From the NCBI GenBank assembly GCA_030428205.1, contig JAUIBK010000012.1:1-64000 (forward strand): 64,000 bases of DNA, read 5' to 3'. This document shows positions 41,316 to 50,239 of the stretch, piece by piece (positions within the stretch are counted from its first letter, which is position 1; each line of letters begins with the position of its first letter). The notes below the pieces were generated by a model that was not told the origin of the DNA, made no database searches, and saw only the letters and a list, made by a program, of their open reading frames with translations. Source of the stretch: a bacterium. GTDB lineage: Bacteria; Bdellovibrionota_C; UBA2361; RFPC01. A program made the position numbers and the translations under genes.

Positions 41316-43979
41316 TCAGGAGCTAAACGTAGAAAGCCCGTCACGTTCTCGCAAACGCAAACCAGGCGCTAAGCGATCAACCACTCGGCTACTTTTCACT
41401 GATATACCCACAGATTCCAATCCGGGGAGAATACGGTTCTGGCTATATGTAAGAGTCTTGTATGATGGCGAATAGTGCCCAGAAAGGTTATTTAACTCAA
41501 GGAGAACCCAAGGACGAGGAACTTGCTCACCACGCAAGGCTGCATCAAACTCCCTCCATGCTTCAATTGTACGAAAAACCTCTCGGTGACGGGCAAAAAT
41601 AGTCTCCCCTCCCCCATACATGTTTTTCCCTCCGAGTTGCTCTGAGTGCGTTTCCCGGGTACGACCGTTACGTACCAAACGTTCCTCACCATAGATTGGT
41701 TTTCCATCTGAACCGATAGAGTACACAAACTTTACTATTTCTTGATCGAGAATCTGCTGGAGCTGCAAACAATACGAACGCACTGCGCCAGGAAGCAAAT
41801 GAGAATAAAGATCGTATAACACCTTCCACTCCTCTCGCTTTTGCATCTCACGCCGAGATTGAAGCGCTTCAGATATTTCTCGTGCTCGTCTAAAACGATC
41901 ATCCCGCTCATCAGAAGTGAGCCCTTCAGCATGACATCCAGCTTGCACAGCTTGGAAACGTCTCTTTCGATAAGCATGTTGTCTATCTAAGCTATCCTCA
42001 ATTCGCGCGAGAAGACTTCGTGACTTATCAACAAGCACACAGGCAATCGTAAAGTCTCTCCTTTTCTCATCACTCATTTCTTGTGCGGAAGAATCATTTC
42101 TCCACTGATCAAAGACATCTCCGAGACGAGCAAGATTTGTTTCAAGGATATAATCAGAGAGCCCAGGAAGATCGTTTTCTCCAAGGTGTACTATTCCATG
42201 TTCAGCAAGCGGATCGGACACAATGACTTGAACCTCCCTCCTTGCCGTAGATTTGTGGAGTGCGGCTGGAAGATCCTCGGTAGAGAGAAATCGATCGGGC
42301 TTCTCGTAGCTTCTCCCAATATGGTACGGAACCTTAATTTGGTCTTCAGGGAGGCCATCTCGTTTTGCACGCTTCTTTCGAAAGCTCTCCTTCTTTCGAA
42401 GATCGATAATCATGTCCATCAACATGTAATCTAAAGGAAGTGCATATCCTTCAACTCTTCCAGCATACCCTTCTTCAATTCTTTCGATATGTGTATTGTC
42501 AGCTGCTTCCTGCTCAATTCGAGAAACCTCTTCTGAACAAATAGCATACAAAAGAGGAAGCGTTTTCCTCCGAAAAGAGACAAGCTCCTCCGGCGAAAGA
42601 ATAAAAAAATCAGGTGAGTAAAATGCTTGGCGGAACGGAAGACCCTCAAGTTGCTCAAGCACTACTTCCTCAAAATCTTCAAATGTCCTTCTCCAAGACG
42701 AACGCCACCCATTTGCATGCTCTTCTCTCATTGATGGGTGAACATACTCAAGCGCTTGAGCACAGAGTGAATCTCGGTAGGCTTGCTCGAAGCGAATATA
42801 TTCAGGAAGCGCATGAATACCAGAAGTTCGAGGCAATACCTCTTTCCACTCAGAATCAAAGTGATCTTCTGAGAGGTTTGTCAAAATGAGAGGACAAGAG
42901 CGATTACGGGGAATGGCGAAGTAATTTCTCAGCCCAGTAATAACGTTACGATCCTCTTCAGAAAACCGAGAGTAATCATTCGGGGGCCTTCGTGATCCGC
43001 CTCGAGCCTCCTTTAATGTAAAGGAGAACCGCTCTCCACTCGGCAACGGAAAGAGATAGACTAACTCTATATCTGGGACAGGGCTTGTGTCGTTGATCCC
43101 CTCACTACGGAGCCACCGTAAAAACTCGAGATCAACTCTACCTGAAACTTCAACGGTACAACTTTCATACTGACCAAGGTCAATACCTGCTTGGCGGAGC
43201 TCAAAAAAACGACGTGTTGCATTCAAAGAGCCAAAAGAAAACCGCAATGAAGAATAGGAGAGATGAGAATGAGCTCGTCCTTCCTCAAAGCGAAGTTGCT
43301 CAGCACCACCATAAAAAGGGAACCCACCAAAGTGAGCAAAAACTTCTTCTCGCCTTTCTGGAATACGACCACAGAGTAGGTCAATCAACTCCATACACTG
43401 CTGGCACTCCTGCTCATGAGTCAGAAAAAACTCAAGACCTCTATCATGAAGAGTGATAATTGGAGGAGAAGTCGGCAAATAGGAGCCAAAAAGGTCTTTG
43501 CTCGAATAACCAAGCCCTGTGATTATTTCATGAAAGTTTGACAAATCTCTCATCACTTGAACATCCGATATAGCAAAGGAGGTTCGAAGAGGCGTGTGAT
43601 CGCCTGGGGGAGGAGTGAAAGAAATATCTTGAGGGTAAGATGGCTGACGGTGCATATCTCGCAATCGATGCCAGGCGACTTGAGCTAAATCAGCAATATC
43701 AGTGTCCTTATGATCTCCAAGCAAACTCTGAACTACTTCCGGGCGTGCTTCAACACCATAAGAACTCGTCTGTTGATCTACATGTACAGCTAAAACTTCA
43801 CGAATGAGCTGCTCACGGACCCGCTCTAGTACAGAAGAGGAAGAGCCTGAGTTAAGGAGTGCTTCAGCCTCGGCTATCATCTCTCGAGACGCACGAACGA
43901 AGAAAGGGGGAATCTCTCTCCGACTCTCATTTGAGGGCTCTCCTAATGGAGCGGGCTGCATACCAGAAGACGGAGACAC
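41316..43979 (-). CDS. Large orphan protein with a C-terminal SGHY-type motif
   Basis: The 887-residue protein has no signal peptide or membrane segment. It is rich in Arg/Glu/Ser with many charged helices in the second half, and I cannot assign a family. The last 100 residues contain GGKNMYGGGETIFARHREVF then LLELNNLSGHYSPSYKTL (827-844) and LPGLESVGISV. An order of glycine-rich turn, 'xxxSGHYxPs' and 'LxxxGv' occurs in some bacterial proteins and in plant IQM calmodulin-binding proteins (YSGHYLPTEENF). From memory it marks a compact domain of unknown activity. The start is GTG with GGGGAG five bases upstream. It stands alone. Confidence 0.6.
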   Translation of the reverse strand: MSPSSGMQPAPLGEPSNESRREIPPFFVRASREMIAEAEALLNSGSSSSVLERVREQLIREVLAVHVDQQTSSYGVEARPEVVQSLLGDHKDTDIADLAQVAWHRLRDMHRQPSYPQDISFTPPPGDHTPLRTSFAISDVQVMRDLSNFHEIITGLGYSSKDLFGSYLPTSPPIITLHDRGLEFFLTHEQECQQCMELIDLLCGRIPERREEVFAHFGGFPFYGGAEQLRFEEGRAHSHLSYSSLRFSFGSLNATRRFFELRQAGIDLGQYESCTVEVSGRVDLEFLRWLRSEGINDTSPVPDIELVYLFPLPSGERFSFTLKEARGGSRRPPNDYSRFSEEDRNVITGLRNYFAIPRNRSCPLILTNLSEDHFDSEWKEVLPRTSGIHALPEYIRFEQAYRDSLCAQALEYVHPSMREEHANGWRSSWRRTFEDFEEVVLEQLEGLPFRQAFYSPDFFILSPEELVSFRRKTLPLLYAICSEEVSRIEQEAADNTHIERIEEGYAGRVEGYALPLDYMLMDMIIDLRKKESFRKKRAKRDGLPEDQIKVPYHIGRSYEKPDRFLSTEDLPAALHKSTARREVQVIVSDPLAEHGIVHLGENDLPGLSDYILETNLARLGDVFDQWRNDSSAQEMSDEKRRDFTIACVLVDKSRSLLARIEDSLDRQHAYRKRRFQAVQAGCHAEGLTSDERDDRFRRAREISEALQSRREMQKREEWKVLYDLYSHLLPGAVRSYCLQLQQILDQEIVKFVYSIGSDGKPIYGEERLVRNGRTRETHSEQLGGKNMYGGGETIFARHREVFRTIEAWREFDAALRGEQVPRPWVLLELNNLSGHYSPSYKTLTYSQNRILPGLESVGISVKSSRVVDRLAPGLRLRERDGLSTFSS

Positions 43980-44273
43980 TTTTCTCCCCTATGAAAAGCT
44001 GAACTCTTACATGAAACATACGCTAACGAGACCAGCTTACAGAAGAACTCCCGCTAATCAAGCATCTTCACTTTCTCTATTGGGCCTCAAACCTGCCATG
44101 AACACGGCAGACTGAGCAAATCTGGGAATAGAGTATCGAGCAGACTCTTCGAAAAATGCGGAAGAAAACAGAACTGGTGTGTGGAAAACACTCCAAAAAG
44201 CTATACCAAAGAAGCTTCCAGTCAGTGACCCAAAATGGGATAGCACTCGAGAGCATCCATCTGCTCTACGTTC

Positions 44274-46346
44274 CTAAAAAGTACCTTCCACCTCAACAAA
44301 ATAAGACCTTCCTGGCTCAGCTACCTGAACCTCTTCAGGGTTAAATGGAGCACTTCGATTGAGATGGGTGGCGTAGTCTTTATCAAAAACATTAGCCACA
44401 CCAGCTCGTAGCGCAAACACCTCCGTTAACTCAATACGAGTAATCAAATCGAGCACGCCCCAACCTGGAGTACGACGCACATCTCGTCCGCTTCCGACGA
44501 GAGGATCATCATCAACTCGAGTTTGCCTGGCAGCAAAACGAGCATTTGCACCGAGCATCCATCGGTCCTCTTGGTAGTGCACGCCAACTTTTCCCATAAA
44601 AGGTGGAATTTGTGGAAGAGCTATATCAAGATCTCGGTTTTCACCATAGGTATACGTAACGCTTCCATCGAGAACGAAACCATCAGTGAGGTGCAACTCA
44701 CCAAAAGCTTCAACACCAGAGAGGAACGCATCAACATTTCGATAAATGGTTGCTCCATTCGATTGAAGTACCCCAGCTTGCCCCCTGGCCCGATCTCGAA
44801 AAATATAATCATCAACCCAGTTCCAGTAACCAGCAATCTCTCCTGTCCAATCGTCTCCAGAAAATTGCACTCCAAGATCTATTTGATGGTGCTTTTCTGG
44901 ATCGAGTTCTGGATTACCAATCCAACTACTTGTTCCCATATTACTCGCGAAAAATCGTTCCGTTGCATCGGCAGTGCGAACAACACGACTCATACCAGAG
45001 AAAAGCGTGAGAAAGTGAGAGAACTCATACTCTGCACGTACTAATCCCCCAATATTGTTCTCCGAGGTAGAGTCTCCATCAGAGCCATAGTATCGGCTAT
45101 AGAGATCTTGGGATGATATAGGGGCCATTCCTCCAACCCCCATATCCGCTACCTGTCTCCTACTTGAAGCCGATGCGTATACGTGATCATACCGTAGCCC
45201 AGTCCGTATCGTAAAATCGTCTGAGAGCTCCAAATCACTTTCAGCAAAAAGGCCCACGTCTTGAATAGTGACATCAGGCCACAAGATAGATTGGATTCGT
45301 GTGACATTGGTACGGTCCATCATGTTAGCCAAACGCTGAGAGTCGCGCTTACTTGTTAAGAGATCGACCCCCACTTGAACAAGTGAGCCTCCAAGATCAA
45401 GATCACCACTCCACTTTCCACCATATGTATCAGAATCACTTACAGCCTTTGCAAAGCTCATCATACGAGAACGGAGGCTGTAATTATCCATCTCGTGATC
45501 AACTGTAGAGAGGAAAGCATCAAAACGGGCTTTTTTGAGCACGGGTGAATCAATCGCCATTTCACTCTTTACACGGTAATTCAGTGAATCGGTTAGAGGA
45601 CTATCCATCGGAACACCCTCAAAGAGCACATCTCGCAGCCCTGTATAGTCTACACTCAATTCTACATGGCTCTCTTTATTTGGAGTCCAGCCAAATGAAC
45701 CTCCTCCTCCGAATGACTCAAAAGCAGACCTCACTTCATTTCCACCGCCATCTTCATAATTATCGCCATCTGCCCAATAACCGTGCGCACGAGCATAACC
45801 ATGCTCACTTGCCGTAGAAACAGTACTCCTAGTCGAAAGTCTATCTCCATTTGACTCGTATCCAGCTGAAGCTGCTCCTGTAACGCTCTCTACAACACTT
45901 GGAGCCTTTCGATGAAAACGAACAGTACCACCGGAGCCACCTGGACCGTGCTGCACACTCTGATATCCACGTTCAACAATAACCTCATCAATTGATGCAG
46001 GGTTTACAAGAGACGTCGGGGGATCCATGCGGTTAGGACATCCACAGAATGTATACGAGCCATTATCAATAACATTAAGCTGGTTTTGTTGTTGGCCACG
46101 CACAACGGGCTCCATGCCATGCCCCCCTGAGCGACCAGTCGCAACACCAGGAAGTGAGGAAAGGACCTCTCCGGCATCATGCCAAGGAGAAAGATTCTCT
46201 TCTGAAGGATTCACAGAAACTGTCGCAGGAGAAGAGTCTCTCTCGCCTCTCACAACTACCGAATAAGATGTTTCTTGCGCCTGTAGGCTCGCAAGAGAAG
46301 AAAAAGCGAGTACAATGAATAATGCAAAACAGGATCTGTGAGACAT
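44274..46346 (-). CDS. TonB-dependent copper receptor, OprC-like
   Basis: A 690-residue outer-membrane beta-barrel with a signal peptide (1-23) and a plug domain (about 50-145). The plug includes GGHGMEPVVRGQQQNQLNVI, then CGCPNRMDPP (101-110). The Cys103-x-x-x-Met107 arrangement and the NRMDPP phrase match OprC/NosA copper receptors, in which this CxxxM site binds copper. GPGGSGGTVRFHR closes the plug. The barrel follows and ends with the C-terminal aromatic YFVEVEGTF. It would import copper with TonB energy; TonB and ExbBD are not in this window. The start codon has AAGGGTG upstream, and a 7-bp palindrome lies about 60 bp before it. Confidence 0.85.
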   Translation of the reverse strand: MSHRSCFALFIVLAFSSLASLQAQETSYSVVVRGERDSSPATVSVNPSEENLSPWHDAGEVLSSLPGVATGRSGGHGMEPVVRGQQQNQLNVIDNGSYTFCGCPNRMDPPTSLVNPASIDEVIVERGYQSVQHGPGGSGGTVRFHRKAPSVVESVTGAASAGYESNGDRLSTRSTVSTASEHGYARAHGYWADGDNYEDGGGNEVRSAFESFGGGGSFGWTPNKESHVELSVDYTGLRDVLFEGVPMDSPLTDSLNYRVKSEMAIDSPVLKKARFDAFLSTVDHEMDNYSLRSRMMSFAKAVSDSDTYGGKWSGDLDLGGSLVQVGVDLLTSKRDSQRLANMMDRTNVTRIQSILWPDVTIQDVGLFAESDLELSDDFTIRTGLRYDHVYASASSRRQVADMGVGGMAPISSQDLYSRYYGSDGDSTSENNIGGLVRAEYEFSHFLTLFSGMSRVVRTADATERFFASNMGTSSWIGNPELDPEKHHQIDLGVQFSGDDWTGEIAGYWNWVDDYIFRDRARGQAGVLQSNGATIYRNVDAFLSGVEAFGELHLTDGFVLDGSVTYTYGENRDLDIALPQIPPFMGKVGVHYQEDRWMLGANARFAARQTRVDDDPLVGSGRDVRRTPGWGVLDLITRIELTEVFALRAGVANVFDKDYATHLNRSAPFNPEEVQVAEPGRSYFVEVEGTF

Positions 46347-46407
46347 ACGAACACCCTTAAAGAATGAAAACCGAGAGAATCCTACTGAGCTGTAAGTTCG
46401 TTTTCAA

Positions 46408-46424
46408 TGCGACAAAGTGTCGCA
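46408..46424 (-). promoter_or_regulatory. Operator-like palindrome upstream of the copper receptor gene
   Basis: TGCGACA-AAG-TGTCGCA is a perfect 7-bp palindrome with a 3-bp centre, ending about 60 bp before the receptor's ATG. The spacing fits a repressor site near the promoter. The regulator is not identifiable. Confidence 0.5.
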
Positions 46425-46471
46425 CCTCCTACTCCTTATTTATGTCAACAATTCAGAGGGGTTTTCATTTC

Positions 46472-46502
46472 CCTAAGCTTTTCCCGCTTAAGAAAGCTTA
46501 GG
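46472..46502. repeat. 10-bp inverted repeat between receptor and HD-domain genes
   Basis: CCTAAGCTTT (46472-46481) and AAAGCTTAGG (46493-46502) flank an 11-nt loop. It lies 60 bp after the HD-domain gene's stop and lacks a clear T run on either strand, so a role as terminator is only possible. Confidence 0.4.
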
Positions 46503-46561
46503 AAAAGAGCTAGTGTGACTCCTCGTCTGACCGGCAAAAATGAAGTTGTCGCCACACTCGT

Positions 46562-47494
46562 CTACTGAACGATTTCTCCTACAGCACTACTCGGAAAAAT
46601 GAGCACAGGACAGTTTAGGGCACCACTTTGATATAATGTAGAGATCTCTTGAGAGTATTTGAATGCTTGTTCATCATTTGCAGCAACAAGCACATTCAGC
46701 TTCTGTTGAGAAGAAGAGAGGAGACGGAGATCTATCGGAAGAGAGCTCATTTGGACCTCAACATCCCCATCACCCTCTCTGGTACTTTGATACAATCGTT
46801 GGAGATTGATAGCTAAATCTTGGTGCCAACGAGACCTCCCCTCTCCTGTTCTCGCTTCAGGCGTGAGCTCAAGCATCGGCCACGAATAACCTGAAAGATG
46901 CACAAGAGAGCCTACCACAAACTCCGAATAACTCACTGGTGTTCGAGAAAGGAGCCTGTGCTCCTGATAGAGCCGAGCAGTTTGATCTACAACCGATTGA
47001 TAACTTCCTACAAGATTGTCGAGATCGGCTGCTCGCATAATTATCTCTTCAACTTCAAGTGGCAAAACATTCACTTTTGTGCTCAGGATGATTTGCGCAA
47101 CGTATGCTGCGTGTTCCTCTGACGCTCCAAGCTTCAGAAGAAGATTTTTTGAGTAAAACGCAGCCAAATCCTCACGGGACTCAAAATGAAACGAGGCGGG
47201 ATCGATCCCGAAGAGAAGATCGTGACAGAGAATCGCATGATCAAGCGCATACTCGTCAACTTCAACTCCATACCTGTGACAACGAAGGACATACTTTGCT
47301 GCGTTTTCTCTGACTTGATGAACATGATGAATACCATGATATGGGAGCACCTCTTCGGGCGCATAGAGCAAAGAGAGATGCTTTTCGAGATACTCAGTAA
47401 TATCCTGAAGAACCTCTACCTTATCACTAGCTTGTACTCGTTTCGGTAAGGAAATTCGAGAATAATCAAACTCATCTCTTTGTTCGTAATGCAT
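46562..47494 (-). CDS. HD-domain metal-dependent phosphohydrolase-like protein
   Basis: The 310-residue soluble protein has HD-superfamily motifs in order: HGIHHVHQVRENA (a His-rich first motif near 54-60), AILCHDLLFG (the His-Asp pair, near 92-93), and MRAADLDNLVG (the final Asp, near 158). HD proteins hydrolyse phosphate esters, including nucleotides and second messengers, with a divalent metal; the substrate is not shown. The C-terminal 90 residues do not match a known domain. Two adjacent ATG codons follow a strong GGAGGG site; the second is better spaced. It is upstream of the copper receptor gene on the same strand with a 215-bp gap. Confidence 0.78.
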   Translation of the reverse strand: MHYEQRDEFDYSRISLPKRVQASDKVEVLQDITEYLEKHLSLLYAPEEVLPYHGIHHVHQVRENAAKYVLRCHRYGVEVDEYALDHAILCHDLLFGIDPASFHFESREDLAAFYSKNLLLKLGASEEHAAYVAQIILSTKVNVLPLEVEEIIMRAADLDNLVGSYQSVVDQTARLYQEHRLLSRTPVSYSEFVVGSLVHLSGYSWPMLELTPEARTGEGRSRWHQDLAINLQRLYQSTREGDGDVEVQMSSLPIDLRLLSSSQQKLNVLVAANDEQAFKYSQEISTLYQSGALNCPVLIFPSSAVGEIVQ

Positions 47495-47632
47495 CATCCC
47501 TCCTACAATGTGAGAGAGCAGCGTGCCTGACTATCTCTGTTATATCTGTGCGAAAAGTCACAAGGGTGTTGATTTATCTCAACTCATTCTTTCGCGAAAA
47601 GAGTACGAAGAGCTTGTTCAGTCATTTTGTAG

Positions 47633-48424
47633 TCAGCTGGAGGCTGATTCGTACCGACGTAGTCCTATTCTCCAAAAGACACGTATCAACCAAAAAAAGA
47701 GAAGAATCATGGCACAAACCAGTGCAAGTGGTTGCCAAACAGAATAATCGAATAGAAACTTCACGGGGGCGCTCCCGACGATAAGCACCGGAATAAAAAA
47801 GGTAAAGAACTTGCGAAAGAAGTAGAGATAAACAAAGTCAGGCCAACGAGAGAGAGATTGGAGTTGCATCCTTAAAAAATTAATTCCTATTGATTCGATT
47901 GTCCAAAACATGACCATCGCAATAAGAATTTGAATACTTACAGCCAAAGTAAAAGCCACAACAACAAGAAATGGCAACAAGACCCAAGAAAGCGGAGAGA
48001 GACCTGCTTGAACGCCAAAGTAGATCAGGCACCCCCAGGGCACAAAGATAAGAAGAGCACTGCCAGGTCGCACCCGATCAAAAAAGATTGGGAACAGTGT
48101 TCCGATAGGCTTGAGGAGCTTGAAGTCGAGATCTCCGGTGCGAAGCTCACGTGAAAATTCCCAATAACCGTGCGCCACAAGCATCATATGCAAGTGATCA
48201 ATGGCAAGCATAAAAGAAACGAAGAAGAGAAACTCTTCTCTCGTCCAAGGACCGATGGTATCCACATGGTCATAAATAAAGCTTACGGAGAGTAGAGAGC
48301 TCGCATAAAAGAAAATATCGACAAGTATCACAAGCACAAAATGCATACGAAAACTACTTGCTTGAGCAAGGTTCATCGCAAAGTATGCCTGATAGACATG
48401 TAGATATTTTTTGAGCACTCGCAT
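47633..48424 (-). CDS. ABC-2 type permease (DUF990/ABC2_membrane_6), second subunit
   Basis: A 263-residue inner-membrane protein with six predicted helices. LKKYLHVYQAYFAMNLAQAS at the start, the long loop YWEFSRELRTGDLDFKLLKP (RxGxLDxxLLKP is the family hallmark) and the paired C-terminal helices fit the DUF990 family of ABC-2 exporter permeases. The start overlaps the preceding stop (TGATG). Fourth and last gene of the operon 51282-47633; it works with the first permease and the ATPase below. Confidence 0.85.
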   Translation of the reverse strand: MRVLKKYLHVYQAYFAMNLAQASSFRMHFVLVILVDIFFYASSLLSVSFIYDHVDTIGPWTREEFLFFVSFMLAIDHLHMMLVAHGYWEFSRELRTGDLDFKLLKPIGTLFPIFFDRVRPGSALLIFVPWGCLIYFGVQAGLSPLSWVLLPFLVVVAFTLAVSIQILIAMVMFWTIESIGINFLRMQLQSLSRWPDFVYLYFFRKFFTFFIPVLIVGSAPVKFLFDYSVWQPLALVCAMILLFFWLIRVFWRIGLRRYESASS

Positions 48425-49239
48425 CACATCCCGGCCGCTGTATAGAGTCGCATGCCACGGCGTAATGCAAATCGCGCGAACATCATAATCACAAATATCC
48501 AAAAGAAGAGAATAAGATACCCTTCTAGTAAGCTTCCGGAGTACTCGCCCTGAAAAACTTTAATTGGGTAAAAAGTCATGTAAGGAAAAGGCGTAAAGTC
48601 CAAGACTTGAACCAACCAGGAAGGATACAGTTCAAGGGGTATAATTGCACCAGAAAGAAAAGCTGCTGTAATCTGAAAGATCACTCGCAACATCCAAGTT
48701 TCCTCTAACCAAAACGCCATCATTCCTACAAAGAACTGGACCGAGTACCACAAAATACCAACGAGGAGCGCAAAGCCAACACCTGCAAGAAATTGAAATA
48801 CCCCCGCTGGTTCAATTAACCCAGCAAAGAGTACGATAACGAAGGTCAGAGAAAAGATCACACACTGCACCACTTGAGTTCCGAGAAAGGAAGCCGAGTG
48901 AAACTTCCAAAAATCGAAGGGATAGATAAGGTACGTTGTCACTCTCCCCAGACGGATGTCTTCAGCAAGATTTCGACCATTACTCGTTTTTGCTAAAAGC
49001 TCGACAAGGAGTACCCAGGCTTGATACCCGATCATAGCTTCGAGAGTATATCCTTTTATCTCCGTAATACCTTCAAGAGAATAAATAGAAACCCAGAGAT
49101 TGTACTTAATAAGAAAAAAAACAAGTGCTGGCCCAATGATCATAAGGAGAAAATTGATTTTGTAAGCCATCTGGTTGGTGATACCAATTTGCATGGTAGA
49201 GAGCCATTTTGAAGCCTCGCGTTGCAAAGAAGTCACCAA
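48424..49239 (-). CDS. ABC-2 type permease (DUF990/ABC2_membrane_6), first subunit
   Basis: A 271-residue six-helix inner-membrane protein. WLSTMQIGITNQMAYKINFL at the N-terminus and the hallmark loop NLAEDIRLGRVTTYLIYPFD are those of the DUF990 family, which forms heterodimeric ABC-2 permeases with the neighbouring gene. It lies 1 bp downstream of the ATPase gene's stop, so the proteins are probably produced in fixed ratio. Known relatives act as exporters; the substrate is not shown. Confidence 0.85.
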   Translation of the reverse strand: MVTSLQREASKWLSTMQIGITNQMAYKINFLLMIIGPALVFFLIKYNLWVSIYSLEGITEIKGYTLEAMIGYQAWVLLVELLAKTSNGRNLAEDIRLGRVTTYLIYPFDFWKFHSASFLGTQVVQCVIFSLTFVIVLFAGLIEPAGVFQFLAGVGFALLVGILWYSVQFFVGMMAFWLEETWMLRVIFQITAAFLSGAIIPLELYPSWLVQVLDFTPFPYMTFYPIKVFQGEYSGSLLEGYLILFFWIFVIMMFARFALRRGMRLYTAAGM

Positions 49240-49240
49240 T

Positions 49241-50239
49241 CTACTCCTTCCCTAGTGGTACAAGCTCTGGACGAGCAAGCAGTGTTTCCATGACATGCTC
49301 GATGGGAATTTTGCCAGTATGAAAATCTACTACGGGAAAAGTCTGTAAAATTTCCGAAACAGTTCGACGCATCTCATCGTCTGAAACCAAGAGCTTCACT
49401 TCTGTACGATCAGAATTCCATTTTGGTTGAAGAGGTCTCCAGATTGAATCCGTGACATCAACGGGCTCTTTAAACTCAACCGAGACAAACTTATCGGTAC
49501 CAAGCAAGTTCTCGAAATCCTCAATTGTCCCATCAAAACGTTTTTGACCTTGCAGAATCAAGACCACCCGTTCACATAACTCGTGCACATCGGCCATGTA
49601 GTGTGATGTAAGAATGATGGTCGTTCCATGCTCTCGCTGATAGTCACGGAGAAAAGCACGAATGTTTCGTTGAGCAACGAGATCGAGACCGATGGTGGGC
49701 TCATCAAGGAAGATAATATCTGGCTCATGAAGGAGCGATGCCATGAGCTCCATCTTCATACGCTCACCGAGCGACAACTTTCGGACATGAATATTTAAAA
49801 GATGTTCAACTTCAAGAAGCTCAGAGAGATGCTTAAGGCGTTGTTCAAAAATAGAGCTCTCTACTTCGTAATATCGACGGAGGAGCTCGAAAGAGGTGCG
49901 CGCCGGGATATCCCACCAAAGTTGAGATTTTTGCCCCATGACAAGTGAAATGCGCTTACGAAAAGCTATTGAACGATCAAACGGTTCAAAACCAAGTACC
50001 TCCAGTCTCCCAGCGCTCGGCGCGACAACGCCAGTAAACATTTTCATGAGCGTCGTTTTTCCGGCGCCATTGGGACCAAGGAGCCCAACGAATTCTCCGC
50101 GTTCAATTGAGAGAGAAAAGTCATCTACAGCAACAATATCTCTATAACGCCTATGAAAAAAACTTTTGAGAGCTCCAAGAACACCTGGATCCATTTCATA
50201 ATTGCGAAAATTTTTTGTTAGCTGCTCACAAACAATCAT
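49241..50239 (-). CDS. ABC transporter ATP-binding protein
   Basis: A 332-residue ATPase of the ABC-2 exporter type. Walker A is GPNGAGKT (55-62), the Q-loop is VMGQKSQLWWD, the signature is LSLGERMKMEL, Walker B with catalytic Glu is DIIFLDEPTIGLD, and the switch His is in TSHYMADV. The Q-loop phrase GQKSQLWWD is typical of ATPases that pair with DUF990 permeases. A C-terminal extension (about 240-332) follows. The ATG overlaps the end of the binding-protein gene (ATGA). Confidence 0.93.
   Translation of the reverse strand: MIVCEQLTKNFRNYEMDPGVLGALKSFFHRRYRDIVAVDDFSLSIERGEFVGLLGPNGAGKTTLMKMFTGVVAPSAGRLEVLGFEPFDRSIAFRKRISLVMGQKSQLWWDIPARTSFELLRRYYEVESSIFEQRLKHLSELLEVEHLLNIHVRKLSLGERMKMELMASLLHEPDIIFLDEPTIGLDLVAQRNIRAFLRDYQREHGTTIILTSHYMADVHELCERVVLILQGQKRFDGTIEDFENLLGTDKFVSVEFKEPVDVTDSIWRPLQPKWNSDRTEVKLLVSDDEMRRTVSEILQTFPVVDFHTGKIPIEHVMETLLARPELVPLGKE

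Noticed and set aside
44523..45044. 173-codon frame opposite the copper receptor
   Set aside because: It lies wholly inside the barrel-coding region on the other strand, and its composition (Ile/Asn/Thr runs) is what antisense of a beta-barrel gene gives.
46472..46502. Inverted repeat as terminator of the HD-domain gene
   Set aside because: The stem is good, but no T run follows on either strand, so I list it only as an inverted repeat.
47523..47747. 74-codon plus-strand frame with a CxxC-like start (YLCYICAKS)
   Set aside because: It overlaps the 3' end of the ABC-2 permease gene on the other strand, lacks a ribosome-binding site, and its second half is the antisense of conserved permease sequence.
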